NCBI RefSeq assembly: GCF_020921035.1
Contig: NC_063157.1
Coordinates: forward strand, 22,337,015-22,401,014
DNA: 64,000 bases
Origin: Rhodamnia argentea
Lineage: Eukaryota; Streptophyta; Magnoliopsida; Myrtales; Myrtaceae
Reading direction: 5' to 3'
Notes under the pieces: model-generated
Seen by the model: the letters and a program-made list of their open reading frames with translations, nothing else
Told to the model about the DNA's origin: nothing
Databases searched by the model: none
Position numbers and translations under genes: made by a program
Shown: positions 35,726-45,894 of the stretch, piece after piece
Layout: every line of letters starts with the position of its first letter
Numbering within the stretch: the stretch's first letter is position 1

Positions 35726-36149
35726 ATAATGACACGAATGGTCCTTAAACTTTGATTCGACATGTAATGCGGTCTCCGAACTTTAACCCAATATGCAACG
35801 AAATTCCTGAACTTTAGCCCAATGTGCAATGTAGTCCCCGAACTTTTAATTTGACCAAAATGGTCCTTGAACTTTTAGAACATGTTCAACTTAGTCTTTG
35901 AATTATAGGAAGATGTTCAATGTAGTCATTCTATTAATTCAAGCTCGGAGATGACTTTGAACATTTTTTTATAGTTTAGGGACTAAGTTGAATATGCTTC
36001 AAAAGTTCAAAAAGCACATTGAACAAATTGAAAGTTTATGGATCACATTGCACATTGAGCTAAATTTCAGGATCATATTGGTCAAATTAAAAATTCATAG
36101 ATCACATTGCACGTTGGGCCAAAGTTTAGGGATCATTTGTATAAATTAC
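35726..36149. repeat. Fold-back element built from short degenerate units
   Basis: The left arm (35726-35915) and right arm (about 35960-36149) are inverted copies. ATGGTCCTTAAACTTTG at the left end pairs with CAAAGTTTAGGGATCAT at the right end, and ACTTAGTCTTTGAATTATA pairs with TATAGTTTAGGGACTAAGT at the centre. Within each arm a unit of 30-40 bases (AAACTTT--CCCAATGTGCAA type) is repeated several times. No coding capacity. This is the clearest of the four copies of this family in the window. Confidence 0.7.
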
Positions 36150-37024
36150 ATAAAGACTCTCATGTTTTTCTAAAAATAAAATAGCGAATTCCACATGATT
36201 TAGAAGGAGCTGTGATTAGTTTATACATTTTCTTTCTTGGTAAGTCAAGTAAAATGGGAAATAGATTACGCAAAAAAAAAAAAAAAAACAATGAAATGCA
36301 AGGAAAATCATTGAATGGAAACTGTAATGTGCTTTTTTCTTCATTGGTTGTGAGTTGAGAAGGAACAAAACAAATTAGTAGAAGAAAAGAACCTTTGACT
36401 CATTCATCCCGCATATAGAAAGCAAGGTCATTAGGGAGGCTAACTGAGATTATGCCAACTAATCAAACCTGCATTAGGATAGCTTAAGCTTTTTTTTTTT
36501 TATCTTTATGGGTGCAACAACAAAGTAAAATACAAAGAAGAAATAGAATGAAAATCAAAGTAATGAATGATGGACATTTGACCCCCAACAAAAAAAAAGG
36601 GATGGACATTTCATGCTCTTCCAACAGTTACCTAAGTTGTTATGGACAGCTAATTTTTTGGACTTGTAAACAAAGTAAATGATAGTTTTTGCCCAGAAAA
36701 AGTGTTCCATGGTGGAATTTTTGGCATGTAGAACAGACTAATTAAGGTTAGTAACATAAGCAACAGCCAAAGACAAAGAGTTCTTTTTTGCAGAGTTCTA
36801 TTTATTTTCACTTTTTTGGCAATTCATAACGCACTTTATGTTGCTACAAAAGTCAACATTTTGGAGGTTGAAAGAACATTATACCTACATGTCAGCATCC
36901 AAGCTATCATAATGGCTACTCCGGCAGGCCCTAGGAAGGCATGAACAGAGTTTGAGCGAGTGACGAGCGCTCCTTTATTTTTATTTTTTTTGAGTGAGTG
37001 AGTGACGACTGACGAGTGCATTTG
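36150..37024. other. Intergenic upstream of the ferredoxin gene
   Basis: AT-rich with A-runs and T-runs; no gene. The last 100 bases contain a degenerate GAGTGAGTGAGTGACGACTGACGA stretch just before the TATA box of the ferredoxin gene. Confidence 0.45.
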
Positions 37025-37031
37025 TATATAA
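37025..37031 (+). promoter_or_regulatory. TATA box of the ferredoxin gene
   Basis: TATATAA is followed about 30 bases later by the likely transcript start. The leader appears to be split: a consensus donor (GCC|GTAAGA) lies at 37149 and an acceptor (TTCAG|GACC) at 38484, eight bases before the ATG. That would make a 5' UTR intron of about 1336 bp. This is inference from splice signals only. Confidence 0.5.
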
Positions 37032-38492
37032 GGAAAACAAAGGTAACAGAGACAGTCCAAAGCACAAGAAGTAGGTCTTCACCTGTTTTCCTCGGACTTT
37101 CCGCTCTCAAATCGCCCTCCCAGTCCGATCGGATCACCTTCTCAAGCCGTAAGATTTCGTCTTTCATTTGATTTCTTTTCACTTGATTTTCCACATGTTA
37201 TGGCCACATCTTTTACCCTTTTTTGGTGGGTCGATTTTGCTTTTTTGCGAATCTCTTCGTGGTTGGTTTTTCCATCACTTTTAGGACACCATCCCAAGGG
37301 AAAGGGAGGAGAAGGGAAAAGGAAAATTCTTAGCTTGATTGATGTGGACTGACCGATGAGTTATGATAGCTGATCATTCTGTTTTCTTGAGCTGATGCAA
37401 CTTGAAGCATTGCAGCAGACGGTGGTGTTCTGGGCACTCAGCTTAAGCTTGTTGTTTTGGGTGTTGAGGACCTATGCTGTATTTTTGGGTGATGATCTTG
37501 TGAAAACATAAAAAAAAAATTGCTTTTTTAATTGATAGTCTGTCTTGGTCTCGTAATTGATTGACAATTTGGGCACCGTTGGCATGGGAACTCATTTTCC
37601 CTAGTGAACAATACTTGGTTTTCTTGTTGTCGGTTGACATTTAAAGCACGAGTTTTTCTTTGTTGAATGTATCTTCTGTCCATGTGGAGACTGTAAGAAT
37701 CGCGGGGGTACGATTGAGGCGTGATGCTCATGCATTTTGGTTGACATGTCGATCATTGACTATCTTTATGTGCATTATATTTGCCTGAAGCATGAAGTTA
37801 TTATCTTTCGTGTACAAACACGACTGGGTTAGTATTTGAGCTTGAATTGCTTTTGAACTTCAAGTTTTGTCAGATTGCTAGTGGGGCGGAGTTGATGCAG
37901 CTACTTGAATTGAGCTCATGAGTCATGACTGACTGTTTGTTTGTCCACCACTTTGTCCATACTTGTTATGCCTTCATTTGCAATCATTAGGCAATCTTAT
38001 TGGAAGCTAGAGAAGCCCATTCATTTTAGTTGCTTTCTTCTTTGAAATTTGAATTTGGGAGACAAGAATAATGTTGTGAAAGGGGGATATGGTTTTTTCC
38101 TAAAGAACTCTTCAACTCATTTCTCTTGCGGAGGAAGATGTGCTAGCCGTTGCTTCTACATAGAAAGAAATATTTAAGCATCGAAGTGTATTAAAAGATT
38201 AGTGTGTCCAAACGTCAACCTGTAGAGTAAGGCAGTGTCCTACCCGGTATGGTTATCTTAAAACTTGAAATTCCTGCTTTTAGCTGAAGCTTGGATGGGA
38301 ATTAGATTTTAACATTCGAAAGTTCGTTGCTTAAACTATGAAGGAACTACTGTTATTCTGATTTTTTTCCCTGTTCATTGGTAATTATTATTTTAAGCTC
38401 CTGAGCGAACCTGACAGCCATGAAGGCGTGTTCTTTGCATTTTAATGCTCACTATGTACCTTCTATCACTTGGTTTGTCTTCAGGACCAGAT

Positions 38493-38945
38493 ATGTCAAC
38501 TGTGAGGCTTCCCACATGTTACCCGCTCCAATGCGCGTTGCCAGACAGACCCTCGGCCTTCATTAAGAGCCCGAGCTCCTTAGCTTCCACAAGGAGTGTC
38601 ACGAAAGCCTTTGGCTTGAAGTCTTCCGCCTCCTTCAGAGTATCTGCAATGGCCGTGCACAAAGTGAAGCTGATCGGACCAAATGGGGAAGAGAACGAGT
38701 TCGATGCCCCGGATGACCAGTACATCCTCGACTCCGCCGAGAATGCCGGGCTCGAGCTTCCTTATTCATGCAGAGCCGGGGCGTGCTCCACCTGCGCAGG
38801 CCAGATGGTCTCGGGGGAGGTGGACCAGTCGGACGGCTCCTTTCTCGACGAGAAGCAGATGGAGAAGGGCTATGTGCTGACCTGCATCTCGTACCCAAGA
38901 GCCGACTGCGTGATTCATACCCACAAGGAGGGTGATCTTTATTGA
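38493..38945 (+). CDS. Plastid [2Fe-2S] ferredoxin, root-type
   Basis: Single-exon coding region of 150 residues for a plant-type ferredoxin, an electron carrier in plastids. Residues 1-53 are Ser/Arg/Ala-rich and acid-poor, as in a transit peptide. The mature part begins near [14 protein letters not shown]. The four cluster cysteines are present: Cys93, Cys98 and Cys101 in CRAGACSTC, and Cys131 in LTCISYP. The HKVKLIGP start, [13 protein letters not shown] and the C-terminal THKEGDLY resemble non-photosynthetic (root, Fd3-like) ferredoxins, which take electrons from ferredoxin-NADP reductase for nitrite and sulfite reduction. The ATG lies eight bases after a likely 5' UTR intron acceptor. 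The isoform assignment rests on sequence recall. Confidence 0.95.
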   Translation: MSTVRLPTCYPLQCALPDRPSAFIKSPSSLASTRSVTKAFGLKSSASFRVSAMAVHKVKLIGPNGEENEFDAPDDQYILDSAENAGLELPYSCRAGACSTCAGQMVSGEVDQSDGSFLDEKQMEKGYVLTCISYPRADCVIHTHKEGDLY

Positions 38946-40310
38946 TCAAGTCCGAGAACCGCAATGCTTGTCATTCTTGTCTATTGGAAAGACAGTTTGT
39001 GCCTGAATAGGGTCCTGGTCACAAGCTGAGCTTTATTGACTCAGGTGCTTTTTTAGTGTTTATGCAGTTGCAGTGACAACTCTTGTTCCAAATTAGTCTT
39101 CCAGCATGTGTAGGACTTGAAATCAGATATTAGTCTTCTTTATGGTTTAGCCCGTGAGTAACGTTCTTAGATAGTAATTTTTCTCGCGGAGTTGATAGTT
39201 CTCACGATTTTCGTAGACAAATATTGGACGTAACATCATTACTGATCAGAAAGTCACTCCAGTGCTTTGCCCATCTCATTATCAACATTCAACAGGCAAG
39301 CACACTCTAACTATGTTTTCGTGTACGTATCATTGCACTACATATCTTTTCCGTAAAGACCATATTTTCGCAACACGATAGGTTTAGGTCTTGTTTAGTA
39401 CTAAGCGTGGACATATTTAATTTGAGAAGCAAATGGAGCCTGGAAAAATTTAAACTCAAGGCTTCTAGCTTTGATATCATGTGAGATTTTGTCGCATTAC
39501 TATCAACTGTTTTAAAAGCTTAAGCTATTAGATAAATGCGTGGTTTAATATTTAATTACTCTAACAGGTCTAATAGTATATGAAAACGAGCGGAGACCTC
39601 GAAACGTAATGCCACGTTAAATACTCTAACAGGTCTATTAGTATATGAAAATAAACAGAGACCTCGAAACGTAATACCACGTTAGTCGGAATGGGAAAAG
39701 AATGGATTAGGATAAGACTCCAATGGTGCTAGGAAAAAGGCAGCCGCCTTCATGTAAAAAAAAGGCGGCCGCCTTCATGTATAAAAAAGTCATTCGCTTC
39801 GCACTATCTTGATCCGATTCTTTGAAGGTATTTGTTAACGAGTGCCCTTGACGAATGCTCGAAAGGTAAAATCAGCACCTTGAAATTCAATTATTCCAAA
39901 TGAAGTATACTTTACGTGCCCAAGAGGCGCATGATCGCAATGCTCTTTCGGTTGAAAAGTGTGAGCATTTATTGGAGAAGGCATTTTGTTGTGCCCGCGG
40001 AAAAGCATTTCAAAGTGCTCTCACCTTCTAGTTTTCAATGGTGGGAAGGCCTATAACCGAGCAACTTCCAAAGATTCTGGTCCCATGAAATCATGGCCAT
40101 ATGTTCTTCTTTTCTCGATTCTGAAGAGATAAGTTCGAAGATGAAAAAGGCGAACATAAAAGTTCGTGTTCCTCTTGTTTCACAAAACTTCCTCTGTTTT
40201 CCGGTTACCGTGTACCAAGGTGTGCTTAGTCTTTACTAGGTGGAAGAGGGACATCCTTAGGAGGACATTGGAGGACAATTAGAAGCATTTGTGGAGAAGG
40301 TTCATTAGAA
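38946..40310. other. Intergenic, 3' flank of ferredoxin and upstream DNA
   Basis: The ferredoxin 3' UTR is followed by DNA with a 65-bp tandem repeat (39556-39685) and a short repeat of AAGGCxGCCGCCTTCATGTA (39744-39782) that includes GGCGGCCGCC. No gene is recognised. Confidence 0.45.
39556..39685. repeat. 65-bp tandem duplication
   Basis: Two adjacent copies begin ACTCTAACAGGTCTA-TAGTA at 39558 and 39623 and end near CCTCGAAACGTAATxCCACG. They differ at a handful of positions. Confidence 0.85.
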
Positions 40311-40370
40311 AGAGAGAAAAAATGACAGGATTGCTTCTCAAGAGAGAAAAAATGACAGGATTGCTTCTCA
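40311..40370 (+). repeat. Perfect 30-bp tandem duplication across a start codon
   Basis: AGAGAGAAAAAATGACAGGA plus TTGCTTCTCA occurs twice without a mismatch (40311-40340 and 40341-40370). Each copy holds an ATG in the same frame. Confidence 0.97.
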
Positions 40371-42108
40371 TTTTCCTCTCCTTCCTGTATATTGTGGCAT
40401 CTTTCTCTCCTTCAGAGACATCTGCAGCAGGTAATCCTTGTCTTACTCCTGTGTTTGTCCCGGTGCTGTTCTTTTTCTTCTGAAAAAGGCTTTCAATTTC
40501 GCGTTTTGAACCTCGAACTATGGTTTTCAGGAGTTCTTGTTTTGATGAACTGTGTGATCACATTTCGATGGTAAAACACGACGGTAAAACACAAAAGGAG
40601 GAATTGGATAAATTTTGCTTGGTAGCTTGGATACTTCTGATGAGGTTCTCCTCTTCATCTATAGGGACGTCCCCAAGAAAAACTGAGACCGTAGTTAAGA
40701 AACCTTATCCAGAATGTAATAAATGCCCATTGCCAATTGCATATGTAGCTTAAGAGATAGGCTGCTGCTTCGATTGTACGAAAACTTCTTAAGTCGACCC
40801 CTCTGTTGTTCGCTTGAAGGCCAAAAGCATGTCAGAATTTTACCTGCTTTGAAGCTTCTAATTGTGATAATCTGTCAATATGCATTGGCAACTCTTATTG
40901 CCATTTCCTCACTCAGAAATTCGGTCCTATTTAATAGTGATCTCTGGTTGGATAGATGTCAGCAAATTTAGAAGGATAATATCGTACCCATGGTATCTTC
41001 TTCAGAAGAATTACTTTCAAAGGGCTAATTGACGCCCGAAACATCGGAAACTGCTGATAAGAGCATTTAAGAAAACCAACAAATTGAGGGCAGTTCTGAT
41101 CTATCTTGTTCAGACCCTTCTTTTGTTACTTTTACATTGCTATCTCTTCCATCATCTTGTTCCTTTCTTGTAGCTTCAGCTACGGTACAGTTAGCTTTGT
41201 TTATCAAATTTTCCGTAAAACTTTGGAAACTTGAGATAGCAACAAGTGTTTTACCACTTGGAAAGAGAATTTATCCTGAGATATCCCTTGTCTCCCACCT
41301 TAAAGGGCATTGGTTCTTGTGAGAGCAATTTTTTTGGTCGGTATACAATGAAACCCGAATCATTTGCAGTGAAGATTCTCGCAAGATTTGACGTAACAAA
41401 GCTTGAACAATTGGCTTCACTGGCAAGACAGGTTGCTTTCGACTTCATGGATCCTAATCCTTTCCTTGAGTCCCTTCCGAATAAATGAAACCAGATCCTT
41501 TCTATTTCAGCTCAATGAATTAGCAGGACTAAAGAGTTTAGATAAAGAAATCAGTGATGCTCTAGGATAGTTCAACCTTGACATTTTTCCTTAATGAACT
41601 CAACCATTATAATAATCAGAGAGTACCTGCACTTTTTTTCTTTTTGTTACTCAAATTGCTTAATAACTTGAAGGTGATGCTCAGCTGACAATAAGTCAGT
41701 GAGACGATGCTCGCTTGAATGCATGTTCACTGCTCACTGCTTTTTATCTTTAATGACCCCTCCTGGTCTTTTGAAGACCTGTTGCAGAAACCCGGCTCGC
41801 TAGAGAGACGACTGAATGGAAAAGGGAAAAGCGGCATAAAGCACAGCGCCAACTTTGCCCATGGAATACCGCATGGCGGCTACGCTGGAGGCAGCACACA
41901 TGGAGGGGGCGAGGGCGGGGCTAACGGCGATTCAGGATCGTCATCTCCAAAAGGCGGGGCAGCCGTGATCCCCATATATGCTGGCGCCGGTGCTAACAAT
42001 AACCACCACCGGAGCATCCACCATGGTTCCGGCGACTGCGTCCGGAGCCACGCGCGACTCCACACTCTCATTGCAGCCATACTGGCCCTCTGCTGTGTGT
42101 TCATATAG
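40322..42108 (+). CDS. Small secreted Gly/His-rich protein, possibly GPI-anchored
   Basis: Two exons, 40322-40430 and 41777-42108, join GCAG|GTAATC to TTTGAAG|ACC and give 146 residues, or 136 if translation starts at the second ATG (40352). MTGLLLIFLSFLYIVASF from the second ATG is a good signal peptide ending near SETSAA. The first ATG puts ten extra residues with charged KREK in front of it, so the second start is favoured. The middle is rich in Gly, Ser and His (GGYAGGSTHGGGEGG, GGAAVIPIYAGAGANNN). The C-terminus LHTLIAAILALCCVFI is a hydrophobic tail of the kind removed when a GPI anchor is added. It resembles plant-specific small proteins of unknown function. The 1346-bp intron contains unexplained open frames. 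Confidence 0.6.
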
Positions 42109-42485
42109 AATGTTGTGTGCATAGAAACAAACTTAAAAACTCTGCGACAAATGCAAATGGTGTACCTTTTTTTCCACTTTGGTTGGCGTCTTGTTTTCTT
42201 GGTGGACGATTGCTTCATGGTGAATGACAAGAACGAAGAAAAAACGTATATTCTGATGAAAAATATGCAAGTGACGTCCCTGCTTGCATCATTTAACGAT
42301 TGAAAAAGTCAATGTTCGTGTCCGAGTTTGCCATCTCTGCCTCTCCTCCTCTTCTTTTCTTCTTCTCTCTTATTTAGACTGCAAAAATTGAGAGACCCAA
42401 CAACGTTCAGGAATCCATACATCTCGAGTGAGTCGATCGGAGGGGGACTGTGTGTGTGTTGTGATCATCTTGCGCCAGTATCGTA

Positions 42486-42642
42486 ATGGCGATGCAGGGC
42501 CCTTACGACCAGGAAACCAAGAGATACGTCGACGTCCGGCCCCAGTATCCCGACCAGTGGTTCTCCAAGCTCTCTGCTTTGACCTCCCGCCATGCCTTGG
42601 CTTGGGATGTCGGCACCGGCAACGGCCAAGCGGCCGTAGCGG

Positions 42643-42713
<71 letters not shown>

Positions 42714-44319
42714 TGATTGTGCTTCTATACTGCTATACTGCGATGTCAGTCACGATGTCCCGGGGATGTCGATTGATTTCTTCGAATTAGACCGAGTTGG
42801 ATTCTGTGATTCTGACGTCCCGGACAATGTGAGAGTTCTTGGGGTGAGGACGATACCGATCGGGAGATCGATCCATTCGGTCTGAATTCATTGTGAGCTC
42901 TAGCAGGAGACAATACCCACGTGTTAGATTTCCTTCAATTAGCACTGCTAGTAATATTGGCAGATCGGGTACAAATGCGATTGCTCTAGGGATAAACAGC
43001 TGCAGATGCAGCGTGCTCATTATCTGCCTGATGCTTACAGCTGAGTTCACCAGCTCTCTGAGCGTGTCTTCCTGGAAGATCCAAAAAAGAGGAGAGATTT
43101 CCATGAATCCATGGAAGAGGTAACCCAAATAAGGAATTTTGCGCGAACTGGGTTGCTTGTTCGGGATTGGACATTGTGATTACTCGTGTAGGGTTTATTA
43201 GCGGGATATACCATGAGTACCCGTGACCGAAAATATGAAATTTCGGGTAAATTGTGCGGTTGGCCTAGGTTTTTTGACACTGAGGTTAATCAGTAGTTCA
43301 TACGGACAATAGGCCATGTTCTCTGTTGCTCTAAGCTGCTCTTTCATCGCACTTACCAGGTGAAGGCGGTCAGAAACATCGTTATTAAGGAGGATATATT
43401 TCCTGACTGGGTACCACTGGCGAACGGCTTGTCCAACGATCTTGAACTCCTGAAATGACCAAATAAGCTTAGCAATGAGGCATGCCTCTGAATTTGTTCG
43501 GACCTTGCTGCCTGTTTTCAATGTCTGGTTGTCTGCATGGAGTCTCCAGACCAATGTCTTTGCTTGTGTCTCCCCGTAGCTTTGGACAGATCTTCCTTTA
43601 ACCTTTTGCATGCACCATTACAATTTTTGTCTCGAATACACGAACTGTTGTAAAGAGTTAAGTGGAGTTTCTATCTTTTGCAGGTCGCAGAGCATTATGA
43701 GCGAGTGGTTGCAACCGACGTAAGCGAACCCATGCTGAAGCAGGGGATCCCGCACCCTCGAGTTCAGTACCTACACACGCCATCATCCTTGTCCGAAGAC
43801 GAAACAGTGGCAATGCTCGGGGGCGAGAACTCCGTTGATCTGATCACGGTTGCCACTGCCATCCATTGGTTTGACATCCCAAAGTTCTACTCTGTTGCCA
43901 AACGGGTCCTCCGCAAGCCTGGGGGCGTGATCGCTGTTTGGACCTACACCGACTTAATCGGAATCAATCCCGAAGTTGAACAGGTGTCAAGACGTCTGCG
44001 CGAAGCCTGCAAGTCATATTGGAAGCCAGGAGTGCAGTACGTGTTCGAAGAGTATCGGAACCTTCCGTTTCCGTTTGAGAGCGTAGGTCTAGGTTGTGAA
44101 GGACAACCCGTTCAGCTAGATATGCCGAGGGAAATGAGTTTTGAGTCGTTTCTGAGTTGTCAGAGGACCTCGTCGGCATTAGCGAGGGCCAAGCAGAATG
44201 GTGTGGACCTGTTGACTGATGATGTTATGAAAGAGTTTGAGACCGCTTGGGGCGGATCTGATTTGGTCAGAACTGTTAATTACAAGGTTTTTATGCTCGC
44301 CGGGACCGTGAAAGCTTGA
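42486..44319 (+). CDS. Class I SAM-dependent methyltransferase, At3g61210-like
   Basis: Cytosolic-type methyltransferase of the group annotated as DDB_G0268948-like; substrate unknown. Exons 42486-42641 and 43684-44319 give 263 residues, the family length. SAM-binding motif I is LAWDVGTGNGQAA, and VVATDVSEPML follows as motif II, both near residues 38-70. Further family phrases are GGENSVDLI, AIHWFD, AKRVLRKPGGVIAVW and a C-terminal KVFMLAGT. The donor is GCG|GTCTCTCTC, a weak site that passes straight into a (CT)n microsatellite. It is chosen because joining there yields AVAVAEHYERV, matching the family spacing; the alternative donor at GTAGCG six bases earlier would remove two residues. The acceptor TTTTGCAG|GTC is good. 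Confidence 0.9.
42643..42710 (+). repeat. (CT)n microsatellite at the methyltransferase intron start
   Basis: About 34 CT units with one G interruption start at the second base of the intron, so the splice donor itself overlaps the repeat. Confidence 0.95.
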
Positions 44320-45894
44320 ATGATCTTTGTTTCTCAGTGCTCAGGGGAGCTCGTTACTGATGAAACCTTCCTAGATTACAGCTCCATTTAACTAATTTAG
44401 CAACACTTCAGTGAGAATAATGTTCCAGAGTTCGGGAATGTGCATCAGCAGCAGGATGTCCTTGTAGATGCTCCTCCTGAGAACAAACTTGATGTAAGGT
44501 CAATTTCCCCTGCAACTGCAATGACCTAATGTTTGGATTAATAACATATGCAGCTTACTGTCAAGTGACAAGCTGCCTTTTAAATGATCTTCGGGCATAA
44601 GTTTCCAAGAATGTATGTAGAGTTCCTCATTTAGTAGTCTCAGAAAATAATGTACAAGCCAGGGGAAGATGACTACAGGCCACAACCGTTCCAGCAACCC
44701 ATGAACAAGTAAAGGTCACAGAAACCAGGTGCTTATCGAAGGATGGTATTGAAAATTTCTCGAACTTTTGCACAAAATTGTGAAAGAAAATCCTATAAGT
44801 AACAGAGCCTTTGATAGGGTCGCGCATCGGCCAAATGGTTTGTTCTCGGGACTGGAACTTGAAATTAACCCTGTCGAGCTTGACTTCGAAAAGTCCAAAT
44901 CGAGTATTAAACTGGCATGTTCAAGAATGATCCTCTTTCACTCCATGATCTTGCGACTTTTAAATTTCATTAGTTGGAACCCTATGTTAATGAAGCCTGA
45001 ATAGGTTGAAAGCCAAACTTCAAAGGTGAACAACCAGCTGGTACCAAATGTAGTAGAAACAATAAGCAAAAACTCGACTAATTCGCCTGAGCGTGTCAAA
45101 GTTAGCAGTCAGTAACAGATAAGAAAACACATCGAGTAATATTTGTTAAAAGTTGATCGAGATAGTTTTTACTAAAAAGGGTAGTTCATATTTCATTCTG
45201 TTTTAATAGATTTGGATCAACAAAACTGGTTGGAATTACCCTTGGAGTCGGTTTCGAATGAATCTAGTGATTCCACAAATTCCCGAAACCAGTTTACTTG
45301 AATCAGACCAGACTGACGTAGTCGAAACCTGTCTAGTTCCAAGTAAAATCAGCTCCGAATGCCCGCCCTAGTTCTATTGTCAAGGAATTTTGGGTCACAA
45401 CCAGTAATTTGCTTCCATATGAAGCTCATGTCCCGAATTCGTTTCATTATCTCGTGGGTTAAAAATATTAAAGTTCTTTTTGATGTGCCTGCGAAGCTGG
45501 TATCGTGCCTTCCATATCATCTTCATCAGCATGATTTTCAAGTTTAAATAACTACCCGCATGTCAAAAGAGACACAAGAAGTACTTGGGGTTCAAATCGC
45601 AAGACAACAGACAAGCACAGAGGCAAGGAAGAGGTCTATCCGATAATGCACAAATCTGTTCCTATAGCAATCGCCGATCTTCCAAACTATAAGTCAAGTG
45701 ATGGACACAAAGCAAGCCTGCTAAAGAGAAATCCTGGCCAACTTATATTCACAGCAGAATAAAAATGGTCGATAAATTTGGGGATGAGTTTCATAAATCC
45801 TAGGTGGTAGGCTAGCTCCACATACCAACAAACATATCCAGATACAAAATCATATTGTACCTTCTCTTTTTACAGCCTGAGAACGCCAAAGTTT
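44320..45894. other. Intergenic between convergent genes
   Basis: Holds the 3' UTRs of the methyltransferase and VAMP727 genes plus non-coding DNA. Around 45190-45350 the phrases AACTGGTTGGAATTACCC and GAAACCAGTTTACTTGAATC look like repeat sequence, but I cannot define borders. Confidence 0.4.

Noticed and set aside
43198-43611. 137-codon frame on the - strand within the methyltransferase intron
   Set aside because: No recognised motif and no neighbouring exons; although long for chance, I have nothing to support a gene.
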